From: Cellulomonas cellasea
GTDB lineage: Bacteria > Actinomycetota > Actinomycetes > Actinomycetales > Cellulomonadaceae
Direction: 5' to 3'
Length of the DNA: 64,000 nucleotides
Assembly (NCBI RefSeq): GCF_006538745.1
Contig: NZ_BJLR01000026.1
Coordinates: forward strand, 20,426 to 84,425
Position 1 is the first letter of the stretch, and the number at the start of each line of letters is the position of its first letter. Under the pieces are notes generated by a model that did not search any database, was not told the DNA's origin, and worked only from the letters and a program-made list of their open reading frames with translations. Positions 51,818-61,250 of this stretch are shown one piece after another. Position numbers and translations under genes: made by a program.

Positions 51818-51832
51818 CGCGGGCGACCCGCG
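51818..51832. terminator. Short hairpin between nhaA and the ABC-2 permease gene
   Basis: CGCGGG (51818-51823) pairs with CCCGCG (51827-51832) around a CGA loop, starting two bases after the nhaA stop. It is weak, but the only stem between the two convergent stops. Confidence 0.4.
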
Positions 51833-51856
51833 CGCTCGTGGGTCCCCCACCGGCGC

Positions 51857-53500
51857 CTACGCGACGAGGTCGCGCCGCCGGAAGGCCGCGGCACCCGCCG
51901 CCGTCAGCACGAGCGCGACGACCGCCATCGCCACGAGCGGCGCGGCGTCGAGCGGCGCGGCGGGCACGGCGGGGACGAGCCCGAACGGCGCGGCGTCGAG
52001 CACGGCCTGCGGGAGGTCCAGCAGGGGCCCGTAGATCCCGACGACGATCGAGGTGACGAGCACGACCCACACGACCCACGTGGGCGCACGCAGCCCGTAG
52101 GCGAGCACCGCGAGCCCGGCGAAGCACGCCAGGACCGGCACGTACGCGAGGCTCGCGAGCGTGAGCTCGCCCACGAGGTCCCGGTCGCCGAGCGACGCGG
52201 AGGCGCCCGCGCCGAGCGCGAGCCCCGTGAGGAGCAGCAGGAGCACCGAGCCGCCGAGCGAGGCGAGCAGGTGCTGCCCGAGCCAGGCGGTCCGGCTCAC
52301 GCCGCACGCGAGGACCCCGCCGGCGCGGCCCTCGGCCTCCTCGCGCCGCAGGTGGTGGACGGAGACGACAGCGTGGACCACCACGGCCATCGCGAAGAAC
52401 GACAGGAACGACGACAGCGCCGCCCGGACGAGGTCGCCGCCGCCGCCCGCGAACATCTCGGCGAGCTCGGGCTGCGCCTCGAAGCTCGCGACCTCGCTCT
52501 CCGCGAGCGACCCCGTGAGCAGCGCGAACGCGGCCAGCCCGACCGCCCACCCGAGCACCGCGCCACGCCCCTGGCGCACCGCGAGCCCGAGCGGGGAGAC
52601 GAGGGCGGCGCGGGCGCGGGTCCGGCCCGGGCGCGTCGCGAGCAGGCCGGCCCCGACGTCGCGGCGGCGCACGAGCGCGTGGGCGAGCGCGGTGAGGGTG
52701 AGCGCGAGCACGGCGCAGAGCGCGAGCGGCCACCAGCGCAGGTCGACGAACGCCCGGCTCTGCTGGGCCCAGCCGACCGGCGAGGCCCACGAGAGCGCGC
52801 TGCCGCCGACCTCGCGCGCGTCGCCGATCCCCCGCAGCACGTACGCGAGCCCGAGCAGCGCACCGGCCGTGCCGGACGCCGCGCGCGCGTGCTGCGCGAG
52901 CTGCGACGTGACCCCGGCGAGCGAGCCGAACACCCACCCGACGAGGGCGACCCCGGCGCCCAGCGCGACCGAGTCGGGCGCGGCGAGCCCGGCCCCGAGC
53001 AGCGCGAGCACCACCGCCGTCCCGACGACGAGGTTCGCGACCACGACGTCCGCGAGCGCGGCCGTGAGCGGCGCCCCGCGGCCGACCGCACCCGCTCGCA
53101 CGAGGTCGGCCCGGCCGGACTCCTCCTCCGCACGCGTGTGCCGGACGACGAGGAAGACCGACATGAGCGCCGCGGCGACCGCGAGCATGCCGAGCATCTC
53201 GTTCGCGACCATGGCGCCGAGCGTGTAGTCGTCGAGCCCGTACCCCGGGCCGCCGAGGAAGGCCCCGGCCGGCTCGGCCATGATCGCGGCACGCGTCCGG
53301 CGCGACGCGGCGTCGGGGTAGACGCTCGGGAGCGCGACGACGAAGTAGGCGACGAGCCCACCGAGGCTCAGCGCCCAGACCGCGATCCGCACGCGGTCCC
53401 GCCGCAGCGCGAACCGCAGCAACCGGGCGGCGCCGGCGTCGGCGCGGGGGGTGGCGGCGTCTCCCGTGCGCGGCGCCGGTCGGGCCAGCGCGGCGGTCAC
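51857..53500 (-). CDS. ABC-2 type exporter permease (double-length)
   Basis: The 547-residue protein has about twelve membrane helices arranged as two similar six-helix halves. The first half starts [20 protein letters not shown] and the second [20 protein letters not shown]. Each half carries a DrrB/TetR-export-like loop ([40 protein letters not shown]), showing internal duplication. It pairs with the ATPase gene, whose stop overlaps the GTG start (GTGA). The family exports drugs, polyketides or lipids. Confidence 0.88.
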   Translation of the reverse strand: MTAALARPAPRTGDAATPRADAGAARLLRFALRRDRVRIAVWALSLGGLVAYFVVALPSVYPDAASRRTRAAIMAEPAGAFLGGPGYGLDDYTLGAMVANEMLGMLAVAAALMSVFLVVRHTRAEEESGRADLVRAGAVGRGAPLTAALADVVVANLVVGTAVVLALLGAGLAAPDSVALGAGVALVGWVFGSLAGVTSQLAQHARAASGTAGALLGLAYVLRGIGDAREVGGSALSWASPVGWAQQSRAFVDLRWWPLALCAVLALTLTALAHALVRRRDVGAGLLATRPGRTRARAALVSPLGLAVRQGRGAVLGWAVGLAAFALLTGSLAESEVASFEAQPELAEMFAGGGGDLVRAALSSFLSFFAMAVVVHAVVSVHHLRREEAEGRAGGVLACGVSRTAWLGQHLLASLGGSVLLLLLTGLALGAGASASLGDRDLVGELTLASLAYVPVLACFAGLAVLAYGLRAPTWVVWVVLVTSIVVGIYGPLLDLPQAVLDAAPFGLVPAVPAAPLDAAPLVAMAVVALVLTAAGAAAFRRRDLVA

Positions 53501-54456
53501 CGAGCACCTGCCGCGGGCGAGCCGGACGCCGCGCGCGCCCCGGAGCGGCTCGGCGCGTCGACGGCGGGCTCGTAGTGGTGCACGAACAGCTCCTCGAGGC
53601 TGGGCGGGGCCGCGACGAGGTGGACGATGCCGGACTGCGCGAGCAGCGCCATCACCGCGGACACCGCGCCGTCGTCGACCGCGAGGCGCACCTCGTCCCC
53701 CTCGACCCGCACGTCGTGCACGCCCGGCGCACCTGCGAGCCGCGCCACGACCTGCGCCGCGGGTGCCGCACACACGACCCGGACGTCGGTGCGGTGCAGG
53801 TGGCGCAGCTGCGCGAGCGTCCCGCTCTCGACGGCACGCCCCGCGCGGACGAGCGTGACCCGGTCGCACAGGCGCTCGGCCTCGGCGAGGATGTGGCTCG
53901 AGAGCAGCACCGTCGCGCCGCGCGCGACGACCTCGCCGACGCACTCCTGGAACACGAGCTCCATGAGCGGGTCGAGGCCCGAGGTCGGCTCGTCGAGCAC
54001 GTAGAGCTCGACGTCGCTCACGAGCGCCGCGACGAGCGCGACCTTCTGGCGGTTCCCCTTGGAGTACGCGCGGGTCTTCTTGCCCGGGTCGAGGTCGAAC
54101 CGGTCGAGCAGCTCGGCACGCCGGCGTGGGTCGACCGTCCCGCGCAGCCCCGCGAGCACGTCGATCGCCTCGCCGCCCGTGAGCGAGGGCCACAGGCTCA
54201 CGTCGCCGGGCACGGAGGCGAGGCGCCGGTGGAGCGCGACGGCGTCCGCCCAGGGGTCTGCGCCGAGCACGCGTGCCGACCCGCCGTCGGCCCGCAGCAG
54301 GCCGAGCAGCACCCGCAGGGTGGTGGACTTCCCGGCGCCGTTCGGCCCCAGGAACCCGTGCACCTCCCCGCGCTCGACGGTCAGGTCGAGACCGTCGAGC
54401 GCGCGCACGCGGCCGAAGGACTTGGTGAGCTCGCGGACGTCGATGACTGCACTCAT
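53497..54456 (-). CDS. ABC exporter ATP-binding protein
   Basis: The 319-residue protein has Walker [16 protein letters not shown] (about 36-50), signature [15 protein letters not shown], Walker [15 protein letters not shown] and the switch His in [12 protein letters not shown]. The YSKGNRQK signature is the form seen in DrrA/multidrug-type ABC-2 exporters. A C-terminal regulatory region of about 100 residues has [18 protein letters not shown]. It forms one transcript with the permease. No adjacent biosynthetic cluster points to a substrate. Confidence 0.92.
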   Translation of the reverse strand: MSAVIDVRELTKSFGRVRALDGLDLTVERGEVHGFLGPNGAGKSTTLRVLLGLLRADGGSARVLGADPWADAVALHRRLASVPGDVSLWPSLTGGEAIDVLAGLRGTVDPRRRAELLDRFDLDPGKKTRAYSKGNRQKVALVAALVSDVELYVLDEPTSGLDPLMELVFQECVGEVVARGATVLLSSHILAEAERLCDRVTLVRAGRAVESGTLAQLRHLHRTDVRVVCAAPAAQVVARLAGAPGVHDVRVEGDEVRLAVDDGAVSAVMALLAQSGIVHLVAAPPSLEELFVHHYEPAVDAPSRSGARAASGSPAAGAR

Positions 54457-54897
54457 GTCGGGCCCTCTCCCGGGACGTCGGACGACGGTGCGGAGGCGTC
54501 GCGGGGCGTCGTCCCGGGCGGGTCCGCGGTGTACCGCTCGCGGCGTGGCTCAGGAGCACGTGCTGCGGTCGGGGGCGTCCGTGACCGCGGACCTCGGCGC
54601 ACGCCGCTGCGGTGAGCGCACGTCCTCACCCAAACAGCCGCCCCGATGCGCTGCAAGGTGCTCTCAGGGCCCTCACAGTGCCTCGGGGACGCCCGGGCGC
54701 GGCCCGGGAACGGCTGTCACCGGCCGCGTCGTCCACCGCCGCGGTTGCCGACCCCGGGCACCCCCCGCAGGATCGGTGCTACGACACCGCAGGCCCGGGA
54801 CCGCGGCCGCGCGCCGCGCTCCGCCCGCGGGCGAGAGGAGAGCTCCGATGACCACGCAGCATGAGGGACGAGTCGCACCGGAGCGAGGGGACGCACG
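54457..54897. other. 441-bp divergent region between the ABC exporter and BrkB genes
   Basis: Apart from the 17-codon ORF at its right end (separate entry), I find only GC-rich sequence with short stems (for example CGCCCGGGCG near 54690). No convincing promoter box or operator is visible. Confidence 0.4.
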
Positions 54898-54901
54898 ATG
54901 A
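54848..54901 (+). CDS. 17-codon upstream ORF overlapping the BrkB gene
   Basis: The ATG at 54848 has a strong AGAGGAG site seven bases upstream and encodes MTTQHEGRVAPERGDAR. Its TGA overlaps the BrkB ATG (ATGA at 54898-54901). This is the arrangement of a leader peptide that couples translation. It could also be an accidental ORF, since BrkB has its own GAGGGG. The peptide is polar with no signal peptide and no amino-acid bias suggesting attenuation. Confidence 0.45.
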   Translation: MTTQHEGRVAPERGDAR

Positions 54902-56034
54902 GCGAGCGCCGCAGCACCACGAAGGCACAGACGGCCCCCGACCCGGAGGACCCGCGCAAGCCGGACGACCCGACGGACATGAGCAAGCGGGGCTGGAAGT
55001 ACTCGCTCCGACGCACGGTGCGCGAGTTCGGCCACGACCAGTGCACCGACCTGGCCGCCGCGCTCACCTACTACGCGGTGCTCGCGATCTTCCCCGCGCT
55101 CATCGCGCTCATCTCGGTGCTCGGCGTGTTCGGGCAGGGCAAGAGCACGACCGACGCCCTCGTCGAGCTCGCCGGCGGGCTCGGCCCCGCGGAGACGACC
55201 GACACGATCAAGGGCGTCATCGACGGGCTGCAGACGAACCAGGGCGCGGGCCTCGGCCTCGTCCTCGGCCTCGCGGGCGCCCTGTGGTCGGCCTCGGGGT
55301 ACGTCGGGGCGTTCAGCCGCGCGATGAACCGCATGTACGAGATCGACGAGGGCCGCCCGATCTGGAAGCTCCGCCCGGTGATGCTGCTGGTGACTCTGAT
55401 CAGCGTGATCCTCACGGCGCTCGGCGCGCTCATCCTCGCCGTCAGCGGGCCCGTCGCCCAGGCGATCGGGGACGCCGTCGGCCTCGGGGACCAGGCCGTG
55501 ACGATCTGGAACATCGCGAAGTGGCCCGTGCTGCTCGCGATCGTCATCGTGGTGGTCGCGATCCTGTACTATGCGACGCCGAACGTGCAGCAGCCGAAGT
55601 TCCGCTGGATGAGCACGGGTGCGCTCATCGCGATCGTCGTGTGGGCCCTGGCGTCCGCGGCCTTCGGCTTCTACGTCGCGAACTTCGGCAGCTACGACAA
55701 GACCTACGGCTCGCTCGCCACCGTGATCATCTTCCTGCTGTGGCTCTGGATCACGAACCTCGCGCTGCTCTTCGGCGCGGAGTTCGACGCCGAGGTCGAG
55801 CGCGGGCGCGAGCTCGAGGCCGGCATCGCGGCCGAGGAGTCGATCCAGCTGCCGCCGCGCGACACGCGCGCGAGCGACAAGAAGGCGAAGAAGGCCGAGA
55901 AGGACGTCGAGGACGGCCGCTCGCTGCGCCGCCGCCGGGCCGCCGAGCTCGAGGCCGAGGGCAAGGGGCCGTCGAGCGGGGACGCCGACGGCGAGCAGGG
56001 ACGCGCGGGCGACACCCGCCGGGAGCGCCGCTGA
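54898..56034 (+). CDS. YihY/BrkB-family membrane protein
   Basis: The 378-residue protein has a polar N-terminus (1-35) and six membrane helices. Family blocks are DLAAALTYYAVLAIFPALIA (about 50-70) with the conserved TYY, LWSASGYVGAFSRAMNRMYE, and WLWITNLALLFGAEFDAEVE at the last helix. A charged tail of about 80 residues (DKKAKKAEKDVEDGRSLRRR) follows. The family was once called RNase BN by error and is now regarded as an envelope or transport protein of unknown substrate. It may form one transcript with the phosphoesterase 14 bp downstream. Confidence 0.92.
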   Translation: MSERRSTTKAQTAPDPEDPRKPDDPTDMSKRGWKYSLRRTVREFGHDQCTDLAAALTYYAVLAIFPALIALISVLGVFGQGKSTTDALVELAGGLGPAETTDTIKGVIDGLQTNQGAGLGLVLGLAGALWSASGYVGAFSRAMNRMYEIDEGRPIWKLRPVMLLVTLISVILTALGALILAVSGPVAQAIGDAVGLGDQAVTIWNIAKWPVLLAIVIVVVAILYYATPNVQQPKFRWMSTGALIAIVVWALASAAFGFYVANFGSYDKTYGSLATVIIFLLWLWITNLALLFGAEFDAEVERGRELEAGIAAEESIQLPPRDTRASDKKAKKAEKDVEDGRSLRRRRAAELEAEGKGPSSGDADGEQGRAGDTRRERR

Positions 56035-56048
56035 CCCCCGACCCCGGC

Positions 56049-56558
56049 GTGCGGCTCCTGCTGCTGGCCGACACCCACCTGCCGACGCGGGCGCGGGACC
56101 TCCCGGCGGAGGTGTGGGCGGCGGTCGACGCGGCGGACGTCGTGCTGCACGCCGGGGACTGGGTCGACGTCACGCTCCTCGACGCGCTCGAGCAGCGGGC
56201 CCGGCGGCTCGTCGGCTGCTGGGGCAACAACGACGGGCCGGCCCTGCGGGCGCGCCTGCCGGAGGTCGCCCGCGTCCAGCTCGGGGGGCTGCACGTCGGG
56301 GTCGTGCACGAGACGGGCGCCTCGACCGGGCGCGAGGCCCGCGCCGACGCGGCCTACCCGGACCTCGACGTGCTGGTGTTCGGGCACAGCCACATCCCCT
56401 GGGACACCACGACGCCGCGCGGGCTCCGGCTGCTCAACCCCGGCTCGCCGACCGACCGCCGGCGCCAGCCCGCGTGCACCTACCTGACGGCGCGGGCGCA
56501 GGACGGCGCGCTGCACGACGTCGAGCTCCACCGGCTGCCGGTGCGCGCCGCGCGCTGA
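56049..56558 (+). CDS. YfcE/MJ0936-type metallophosphoesterase
   Basis: The 169-residue protein shows the compact calcineurin-like fold with all metal-ligand motifs: LLADTHLP (Asp-x-His), HAGDWVD, WGNNDGPALR and the C-terminal VVHETG and FGHSHIPWD. It is shorter than general phosphoesterases and matches cyclic-nucleotide/bis-pNPP phosphodiesterases of the YfcE group. The GTG directly before RLLLLADTHLP is the only sensible start. It is separated from BrkB by 14 bp. Confidence 0.88.
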   Translation: MRLLLLADTHLPTRARDLPAEVWAAVDAADVVLHAGDWVDVTLLDALEQRARRLVGCWGNNDGPALRARLPEVARVQLGGLHVGVVHETGASTGREARADAAYPDLDVLVFGHSHIPWDTTTPRGLRLLNPGSPTDRRRQPACTYLTARAQDGALHDVELHRLPVRAAR

Positions 56559-56559
56559 C

Positions 56560-56577
56560 CGGCACCGCGCGGTGCCG
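56560..56577. terminator. Palindrome between the phosphoesterase and TetR genes
   Basis: CGGCACCGCGCGGTGCCG is an exact 18-bp palindrome right after the phosphoesterase stop and 42 bp after the convergent TetR stop. It can act in both directions. Confidence 0.6.
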
Positions 56578-56619
56578 CCGGCGCCCCGCTCGCACGAACG
56601 GCGCGAGCCGGCCGACCGC

Positions 56620-57273
56620 TCAGAGCAGCGAGCGCCGGCTCCGGCCCGCGACGGCCGCCGTGAGGATCGCGTCGATCGCGAACGCCGACGCGTGCGCGAG
56701 GTCGACCGCCTCGGGGTCGAGCAGCCACTGGACCTGCAGCCCGTCCATCACGGCGAGGACCGCGGCGGCGGCGGCGTCGAGCTCGCGGTCGGCCGGCGGG
56801 TCGTCGGGATCGCACACCTCGTGCAGCGCGGCCCCGACGTCGGCGCGCAGCTGGGTGTACCGGTGCCGGAACCAGTCCTTCGCCGGGTGGCCCTCGGTGA
56901 CCGACTCCGCGGACAGCACCGCGTACGTCTGGACGATCCCGGCACGGTCGGCGTTGAGCCGCGCGGTCGTCACGAGGTGCCGGAAGAGGTCGAGGCCGCC
57001 CGGGATGTGCTGGCCCTCGAGGTGCTCGACGTCCGTCTTGTCGCGGAAGTCGAGCATCTCGAGGAGCAGCAGGTCCTTGGACCCGAAGTGGTGGAGGACG
57101 CCCGCGTGCGTCATGCCGACCTGGTCGGCGATCTCCGCGAGCGAGCCGTTCTTGTACCCCCGGCTGCCGAACGTGGTGATGGCGGCGCGCAGGATGTCCT
57201 CGCGCCGTCGGGCGGTCTCCTCGCGGGGCCGCTGGGCGCGTCGTGGCGCACGTGTCGACATGACCGTCACCAT
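56620..57273 (-). CDS. TetR-family regulator next to GH3 sequences
   Basis: The 217-residue protein has its HTH at about 20-66 (RREDILRAAITTFGSRGYKN, SLAEIADQVGMTHAGVLHHF, GSKDLLLLEML). The ligand domain contains RHRYTQLRADVGAALHEVCD. The start is ATG 57273, or ATG 57261 four codons later; neither has a ribosome site, so a leaderless transcript is possible. Regulators of this type adjoin beta-glucosidase genes in many actinobacteria. A perfect inverted repeat lies directly upstream. Its former target was probably the GH3 gene whose end remains next door. Confidence 0.9.
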   Translation of the reverse strand: MVTVMSTRAPRRAQRPREETARRREDILRAAITTFGSRGYKNGSLAEIADQVGMTHAGVLHHFGSKDLLLLEMLDFRDKTDVEHLEGQHIPGGLDLFRHLVTTARLNADRAGIVQTYAVLSAESVTEGHPAKDWFRHRYTQLRADVGAALHEVCDPDDPPADRELDAAAAAVLAVMDGLQVQWLLDPEAVDLAHASAFAIDAILTAAVAGRSRRSLL

Positions 57274-57287
57274 ACTGTGACCCAGGT

Positions 57288-57309
57288 CATTACTGACAGG
57301 TTAGTAATG
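57288..57309. promoter_or_regulatory. Probable TetR operator upstream of the GH3 remnant
   Basis: CATTACT (57288-57294), eight bases GACAGGTT, then AGTAATG (57303-57309) is a perfect 7-bp inverted repeat in an A+T-rich spot. It begins 15 bp upstream of the TetR ATG and fits autoregulation. Confidence 0.65.
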
Positions 57310-57358
57310 CGTGATTCGATGGCCTCTGTCCGGCGACGACGCCCGCATCGGAGACCCT

Positions 57359-57814
57359 GTGACGACCACGCACTCCCCCGCCGCGCCCGGTTCGGAGCCG
57401 GGCTGGACGACCTGGCGGTACGACGACGCGTACCAGGTGCTCGCCGCCGAGGCCGACGCGGTGCGCCTCGAGGTCGACGTCACCAACACCGGCCCGCGGC
57501 GCGGCACGGCGACCGTCGAGGTGTACCTCGAGGCGGAGCCGGTCGACGGGCTGGACCGCCCCGAGCGCTGGCTCGCCGGGCACACGACCGTGACGGCCGA
57601 GTCCGGGACCCGCACCGCCGCGACCGTGCGGCTGCCCCGGCGCACGTTCGAGGTCTGGGACGCGTCCCGCCGCCGGTGGACCACGCCGCCCGTGCGGTAC
57701 CGCGCACGCATCGGTCGCTCCGTGCGCGAGCTGCCGCTGACCGTCGAGGTCGTCCCGCTCGGCGTCCCCACCGCGCGCCTCGGTGGCGCGGGCACCGGAC
57801 GCGCCCGGCGCTGA
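57359..57814 (+). CDS. Stand-alone GH3 C-terminal Fn3-like domain (probable gene remnant)
   Basis: The 151-residue protein matches only the end of a GH3 beta-glucosidase. GWTTWRYDDA is the form of the GLGYTTWxY segment, VRLEVDVTNTGPRRGTATVE with VYL is the Fn3-like strand pair, and TFEVWDASRRRWTTPPVRYR leads to IGRSVREL, the GH3-specific ending. The catalytic alpha/beta domains are missing. A GGAG ribosome site five bases before the GTG means it could still be translated. It is not a copy of the intact GH3 gene downstream, which has a different domain sequence. It is most likely what is left after an internal deletion. Confidence 0.78.
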   Translation: MTTTHSPAAPGSEPGWTTWRYDDAYQVLAAEADAVRLEVDVTNTGPRRGTATVEVYLEAEPVDGLDRPERWLAGHTTVTAESGTRTAATVRLPRRTFEVWDASRRRWTTPPVRYRARIGRSVRELPLTVEVVPLGVPTARLGGAGTGRARR

Positions 57815-57840
57815 CCCCCCCGGCACCCCCGCGGGGCCTC

Positions 57841-57866
57841 GGCGGTCGCACCGCCCCGCGCGGGGC
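57841..57866. terminator. Overlapping hairpins between the GH3 remnant and the GH3 gene
   Basis: GGCGGT (57841-57846) pairs with ACCGCC (57850-57855), and GCCCCGCGCGGGGC (57853-57866) is a 14-bp palindrome. Both lie 27 bp or more after the remnant stop and about 75 bp after the GH3 stop. Confidence 0.5.
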
Positions 57867-57939
57867 CACCGTCACCGGCGCCCAGCCCTGGCCGCCCGCC
57901 TGCACCCGGGCGTCGGCGGCGTCGGGCACCGGAGACCGG

Positions 57940-60234
57940 TCAGAGCCGCGCCTCGAAGCGCGCGGTCAGCAGCGCCTCCGGCTGCGACGACGGCCCGACG
58001 AGCACCTCGAACGCCCCGGCCTCGACGACCCGGTTCCCCGCCGCGTCCACGACGGTGCACGCCGCGACGGGGAGCACGAGCTCGACGGTCTCGGCCGCGC
58101 CGGGCGGCACCTCCACCCGCCGGTACGCCTTGAGCTCCCGGTCCGCCCAGCTCACGGACGCCACGGCGTCGCGCACGTAGAGCTGCACCACCTCGTGGGC
58201 CGGGCGCTCCCCGACGTTGCGGACGGTGACCCGGGCGCGGACGGTGTCGCGGACCGTGTACTCGTTGGCGTCCAGCCGCAGGTCCTCGTAGACGACCTCG
58301 CTGTAGCCGAGGCCGTGACCGAAGGGGAACGCCGGCCGCTGCGTGAGGTCGGCGTACCGGTCGCCGTGCTGGCCGCGGATCTGGTTGTAGTACGTCGGCT
58401 GCTGACCGACGTGCCGGACGAACGAGACCGGCAGCCTGCCCGCGGGCTCGACGACGCCGAGCAGCATCTCGGCCAGCGCCTGACCGCCCTGCATACCGGG
58501 GTTCGCGGCCCACACGAGGGCGGCGGCGCGGTCGACGGACGGAGGCAGCACCAGCGGCTTCGACGCCAGCAGGACGACCACGGTGGGCGTCCCCGTGGCC
58601 ACGACGGCGTCGAGCAGCGCGACCTGCGACCCGACGAGCTCCAGGGTGGCGGTCGAGCGCGCCTCACCGACGAGCTCGATCCGGTCACCGACGACGACGA
58701 CGGCGACGTCCGCCGCGGCCGCGGCCTCGACCGCGGCGGCGAGCTGGTCCTCGTCGACCGGCGCCGGGACGACGACCGGCCAGCGCGGCTGCCCGTCGGG
58801 GAACCGGTCCCCCTCGGGGTCGGGCTCGAGCGTGAGGATCTCGGCGCCGCGGGCGTGGTCGACGGACCAGCCCGCCGGGACCGTCGCCCGCAGCCCGTCG
58901 AGCACCGTGCGGATCATCGAGCGGGGGTGGCCGTCCGGCATCCAGTCGACCTGGCCCGAGCTGCCTGCCCAGTCGCCGAGCTGCGCCTGCGCGTCGTCGG
59001 CGAGCGGCCCGAGGACCGCGACGCGCCGGGCCGGGCCGTGCCCGACCGCGCGGCCCGTGGTGTCCGTGGTGCCCGGGGTGAGCGGCAGCACGCCGTCGTT
59101 GCGCAGCAGCACGAGCGACCGGCGGGCGACCTCGAGGTTCAGCGCCGCGTGCTCGGGCGCACCCACGCACGCGCGGATGCGCGCCGCGTCGGGCACGCGC
59201 GGGTCCTCGAACAGCCCGAGCTCGAACTTGAGCGTGAGGATGCGGGCGACGGCGCGGTCGAGGTCGGGCTCCGCGAGCAGTCCGCGGTCGACGGCCTCCA
59301 GCGCGCCCTCGAAGAACCGGGGCGTGGCCATGATCATGTCGTTGCCGGCCCGCACCGCGGCGGCGGCGGCGTGCGCGAGGTCCGGCTGCACCTTCTGCTC
59401 CCACACCATGCGGCCCACGTTGTCCCAGTCGGTGACGAGGATGCCGGTGTAGCCCCACTCGCCGCGCAGCACCTCGGTGAGCAGCCACTCGTTCACCGTG
59501 ATCGGGACGCCGTCGAGGGTCTGGTAGCCGAGCATGAACGTGCGGCACCCCTCCCGGGCGACCCGCTCGAACGGCGGCAGGAACCACGAGCGCAGCTTGC
59601 GGTGGGACAGGTCCGCCTCGCTCGCGTCCCGGCCACCCTGCGTCTCGGAGTAACCGGCGAAGTGCTTCGCCGAGGCGAGCACGGCGGTGGGGTCGTGGAG
59701 CCCGCCGCCCTGGTACCCCCGCACCATCGCCGAGGCGAGCTCGCCGATGAGGTGCGGGTCCTCGCCGAACGTCTCGTCGACGCGGCCCCACCGCAGGTCG
59801 CGGGCGATGCAGAGCACCGGGGAGAACGTCCAGTGGATGCCGGTCGCGGCCGCCTCGATGGCGGTCGCGCGCGCCACCCGCTCCACGAGCCCGGCGTCCC
59901 ACGCGGCCGCCATGCCCAGCTGGGTCGGGAAGATCGTCGCGCCCTCGAAGAAGGAGTGGCCGTGGATGCAGTCCTCCGCGACCAGCAGCGGGATGCGCAG
60001 CGGCGTGCGGGCGACGAGCTCGTGCTGGCGGGCGAGGTGCTCGGGCGACGCGTGCAGGATCGAGCCGACGTGGCGCTCCAGCACCTGGTCGTCGATGCCC
60101 TCGCGCGCGTCGAGCTGCATCATCTGCCCGACCTTCTGCTCCACGCTCATGCGGGAGACCAGGTCGGCGACGCGCTCGTCGACCGGCAGCGCCGGGTCGA
60201 GGTACGGGGCGGTGCCGACGTCGGTGGCGGTCAC
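57940..60234 (-). CDS. GH3 beta-glucosidase
   Basis: The 764-residue glycoside hydrolase has the complete three-domain layout. The TIM barrel includes VADLVSRMSVEQKVGQMMQL, LLVAEDCIHGHSFFEGATIF and the nucleophile Asp269 in ILVTDWDNVGRMV. The alpha/beta sandwich has LRNDGVLPLTP and ADVAVVVVGDR. The Fn3-like domain contains FPFGHGLGYSEVVYEDLRL and ends ILVGPSSQPEALL-like VLVGPSSQPEALL. No signal peptide is present, so it hydrolyses imported oligosaccharides inside the cell. The GTG start overlaps the permease stop (GTGA), making it the last gene of the importer operon. Beta-glucosides such as cello-oligosaccharides are likely; xylosides are possible. Confidence 0.93.
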   Translation of the reverse strand: MTATDVGTAPYLDPALPVDERVADLVSRMSVEQKVGQMMQLDAREGIDDQVLERHVGSILHASPEHLARQHELVARTPLRIPLLVAEDCIHGHSFFEGATIFPTQLGMAAAWDAGLVERVARATAIEAAATGIHWTFSPVLCIARDLRWGRVDETFGEDPHLIGELASAMVRGYQGGGLHDPTAVLASAKHFAGYSETQGGRDASEADLSHRKLRSWFLPPFERVAREGCRTFMLGYQTLDGVPITVNEWLLTEVLRGEWGYTGILVTDWDNVGRMVWEQKVQPDLAHAAAAAVRAGNDMIMATPRFFEGALEAVDRGLLAEPDLDRAVARILTLKFELGLFEDPRVPDAARIRACVGAPEHAALNLEVARRSLVLLRNDGVLPLTPGTTDTTGRAVGHGPARRVAVLGPLADDAQAQLGDWAGSSGQVDWMPDGHPRSMIRTVLDGLRATVPAGWSVDHARGAEILTLEPDPEGDRFPDGQPRWPVVVPAPVDEDQLAAAVEAAAAADVAVVVVGDRIELVGEARSTATLELVGSQVALLDAVVATGTPTVVVLLASKPLVLPPSVDRAAALVWAANPGMQGGQALAEMLLGVVEPAGRLPVSFVRHVGQQPTYYNQIRGQHGDRYADLTQRPAFPFGHGLGYSEVVYEDLRLDANEYTVRDTVRARVTVRNVGERPAHEVVQLYVRDAVASVSWADRELKAYRRVEVPPGAAETVELVLPVAACTVVDAAGNRVVEAGAFEVLVGPSSQPEALLTARFEARL

Positions 60235-61247
60235 GCGTCCTCCCGGGCGGACGGCGTGGTCCGCACGGCCGTCACGGCGTCGTTGACGTCGAGGCCCCGC
60301 TTCTTCATCGCGCGGGCGCGTTCCCCGGCCGACCGCAGGCGCGGGTTGACGTACTCGTCGATGCCGAAGTTGATGAGCGAGAGCGCCACGCCGATCGCGG
60401 CGATGCACAGCCCCGGCGGCAGGAACCACCACCACTGGTTCTGCCGGAACGCCCCCTGGGCGCTGGCCCAGTTGAGGATCGTCCCCCAGTTGTAGGTGTT
60501 CACCGGGATCACCCCGATGTAGGAGAGCGTCGTCAGCCCGAGGATGGCGGCGGTCACGGTGCCGACGAAGCTCGCGGCGATGAGCGCCATGAGGTTGGGC
60601 AGCATCTCGTGGCCGATGATGCGGCGCAGCGGCTCGCCGTTCGCGCGGGCGGCCTGGACGAAGTCCCGGTTGCGCAGCGACATCGTCTGCGCGCGCAGCA
60701 CCCGGGCCCCCCACGCCCAGCCGGTGAGGCCCAGCACGGCGGCGATCACGACGAGCGGCGGGTCGTCGAACATCGAGGCCACGATGATGATCAGCGGCAG
60801 GCCCGGGATGACGAGGAAGACGTTCGTCAGCGCCGAGAGGCTCTCGCTGCGCCAGCCGCGCAGGTAGCCCGCGACGACCCCGACGACGACCGCGATGATC
60901 GTCGCCATGATCGCGGCGAGGAAGCCGACGACGATCACCCCGCGGGTGCCGTGCACGACCTGGCTGAGCACGTCCTCGCCGAGGTGGGTGGTGCCGAGCC
61001 AGTGCTCCGCCGACGGCGGCTGCAGGCGCGCGGTGTTGTCGACCTTGGTCGGCGAGTACGGCGCGAGGACGTCGGCGAGGACCGCGACGAGCACGAAGAA
61101 CCCGAGGATCGCCAGGCCGGTGATCGACTTGCGGTTGCGGAACATCGCGAAGGCGGAGCCCAGGCGGGCGCGGGCCGACGCCCTCGGACGCGGTGCGCGC
61201 TCGGTCGGGAGGCCGGGCGCCGGTTCCGTGCGGAGGTCGGTGGTCAT
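60231..61247 (-). CDS. Opp/Dpp-family ABC importer permease (DppC-like)
   Basis: The 338-residue permease has six helices and the N-terminal extension (about 1-45) of DppC-type proteins. KSITGLAILGFFVLVAVLAD is the first helix, LGTTHLGEDVLSQVVHGTRG is the usual periplasmic DppC motif, and the ATPase-contact (EAA) loop reads RAQTMSLRNRDFVQAARANG. Although the family is named for peptides, several members import cello- and other oligosaccharides, which suits the coupled GH3 gene. Three bases separate its ATG from the upstream gene's stop. Confidence 0.92.
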   Translation of the reverse strand: MTTDLRTEPAPGLPTERAPRPRASARARLGSAFAMFRNRKSITGLAILGFFVLVAVLADVLAPYSPTKVDNTARLQPPSAEHWLGTTHLGEDVLSQVVHGTRGVIVVGFLAAIMATIIAVVVGVVAGYLRGWRSESLSALTNVFLVIPGLPLIIIVASMFDDPPLVVIAAVLGLTGWAWGARVLRAQTMSLRNRDFVQAARANGEPLRRIIGHEMLPNLMALIAASFVGTVTAAILGLTTLSYIGVIPVNTYNWGTILNWASAQGAFRQNQWWWFLPPGLCIAAIGVALSLINFGIDEYVNPRLRSAGERARAMKKRGLDVNDAVTAVRTTPSAREDA

Positions 61248-61250
61248 GGT

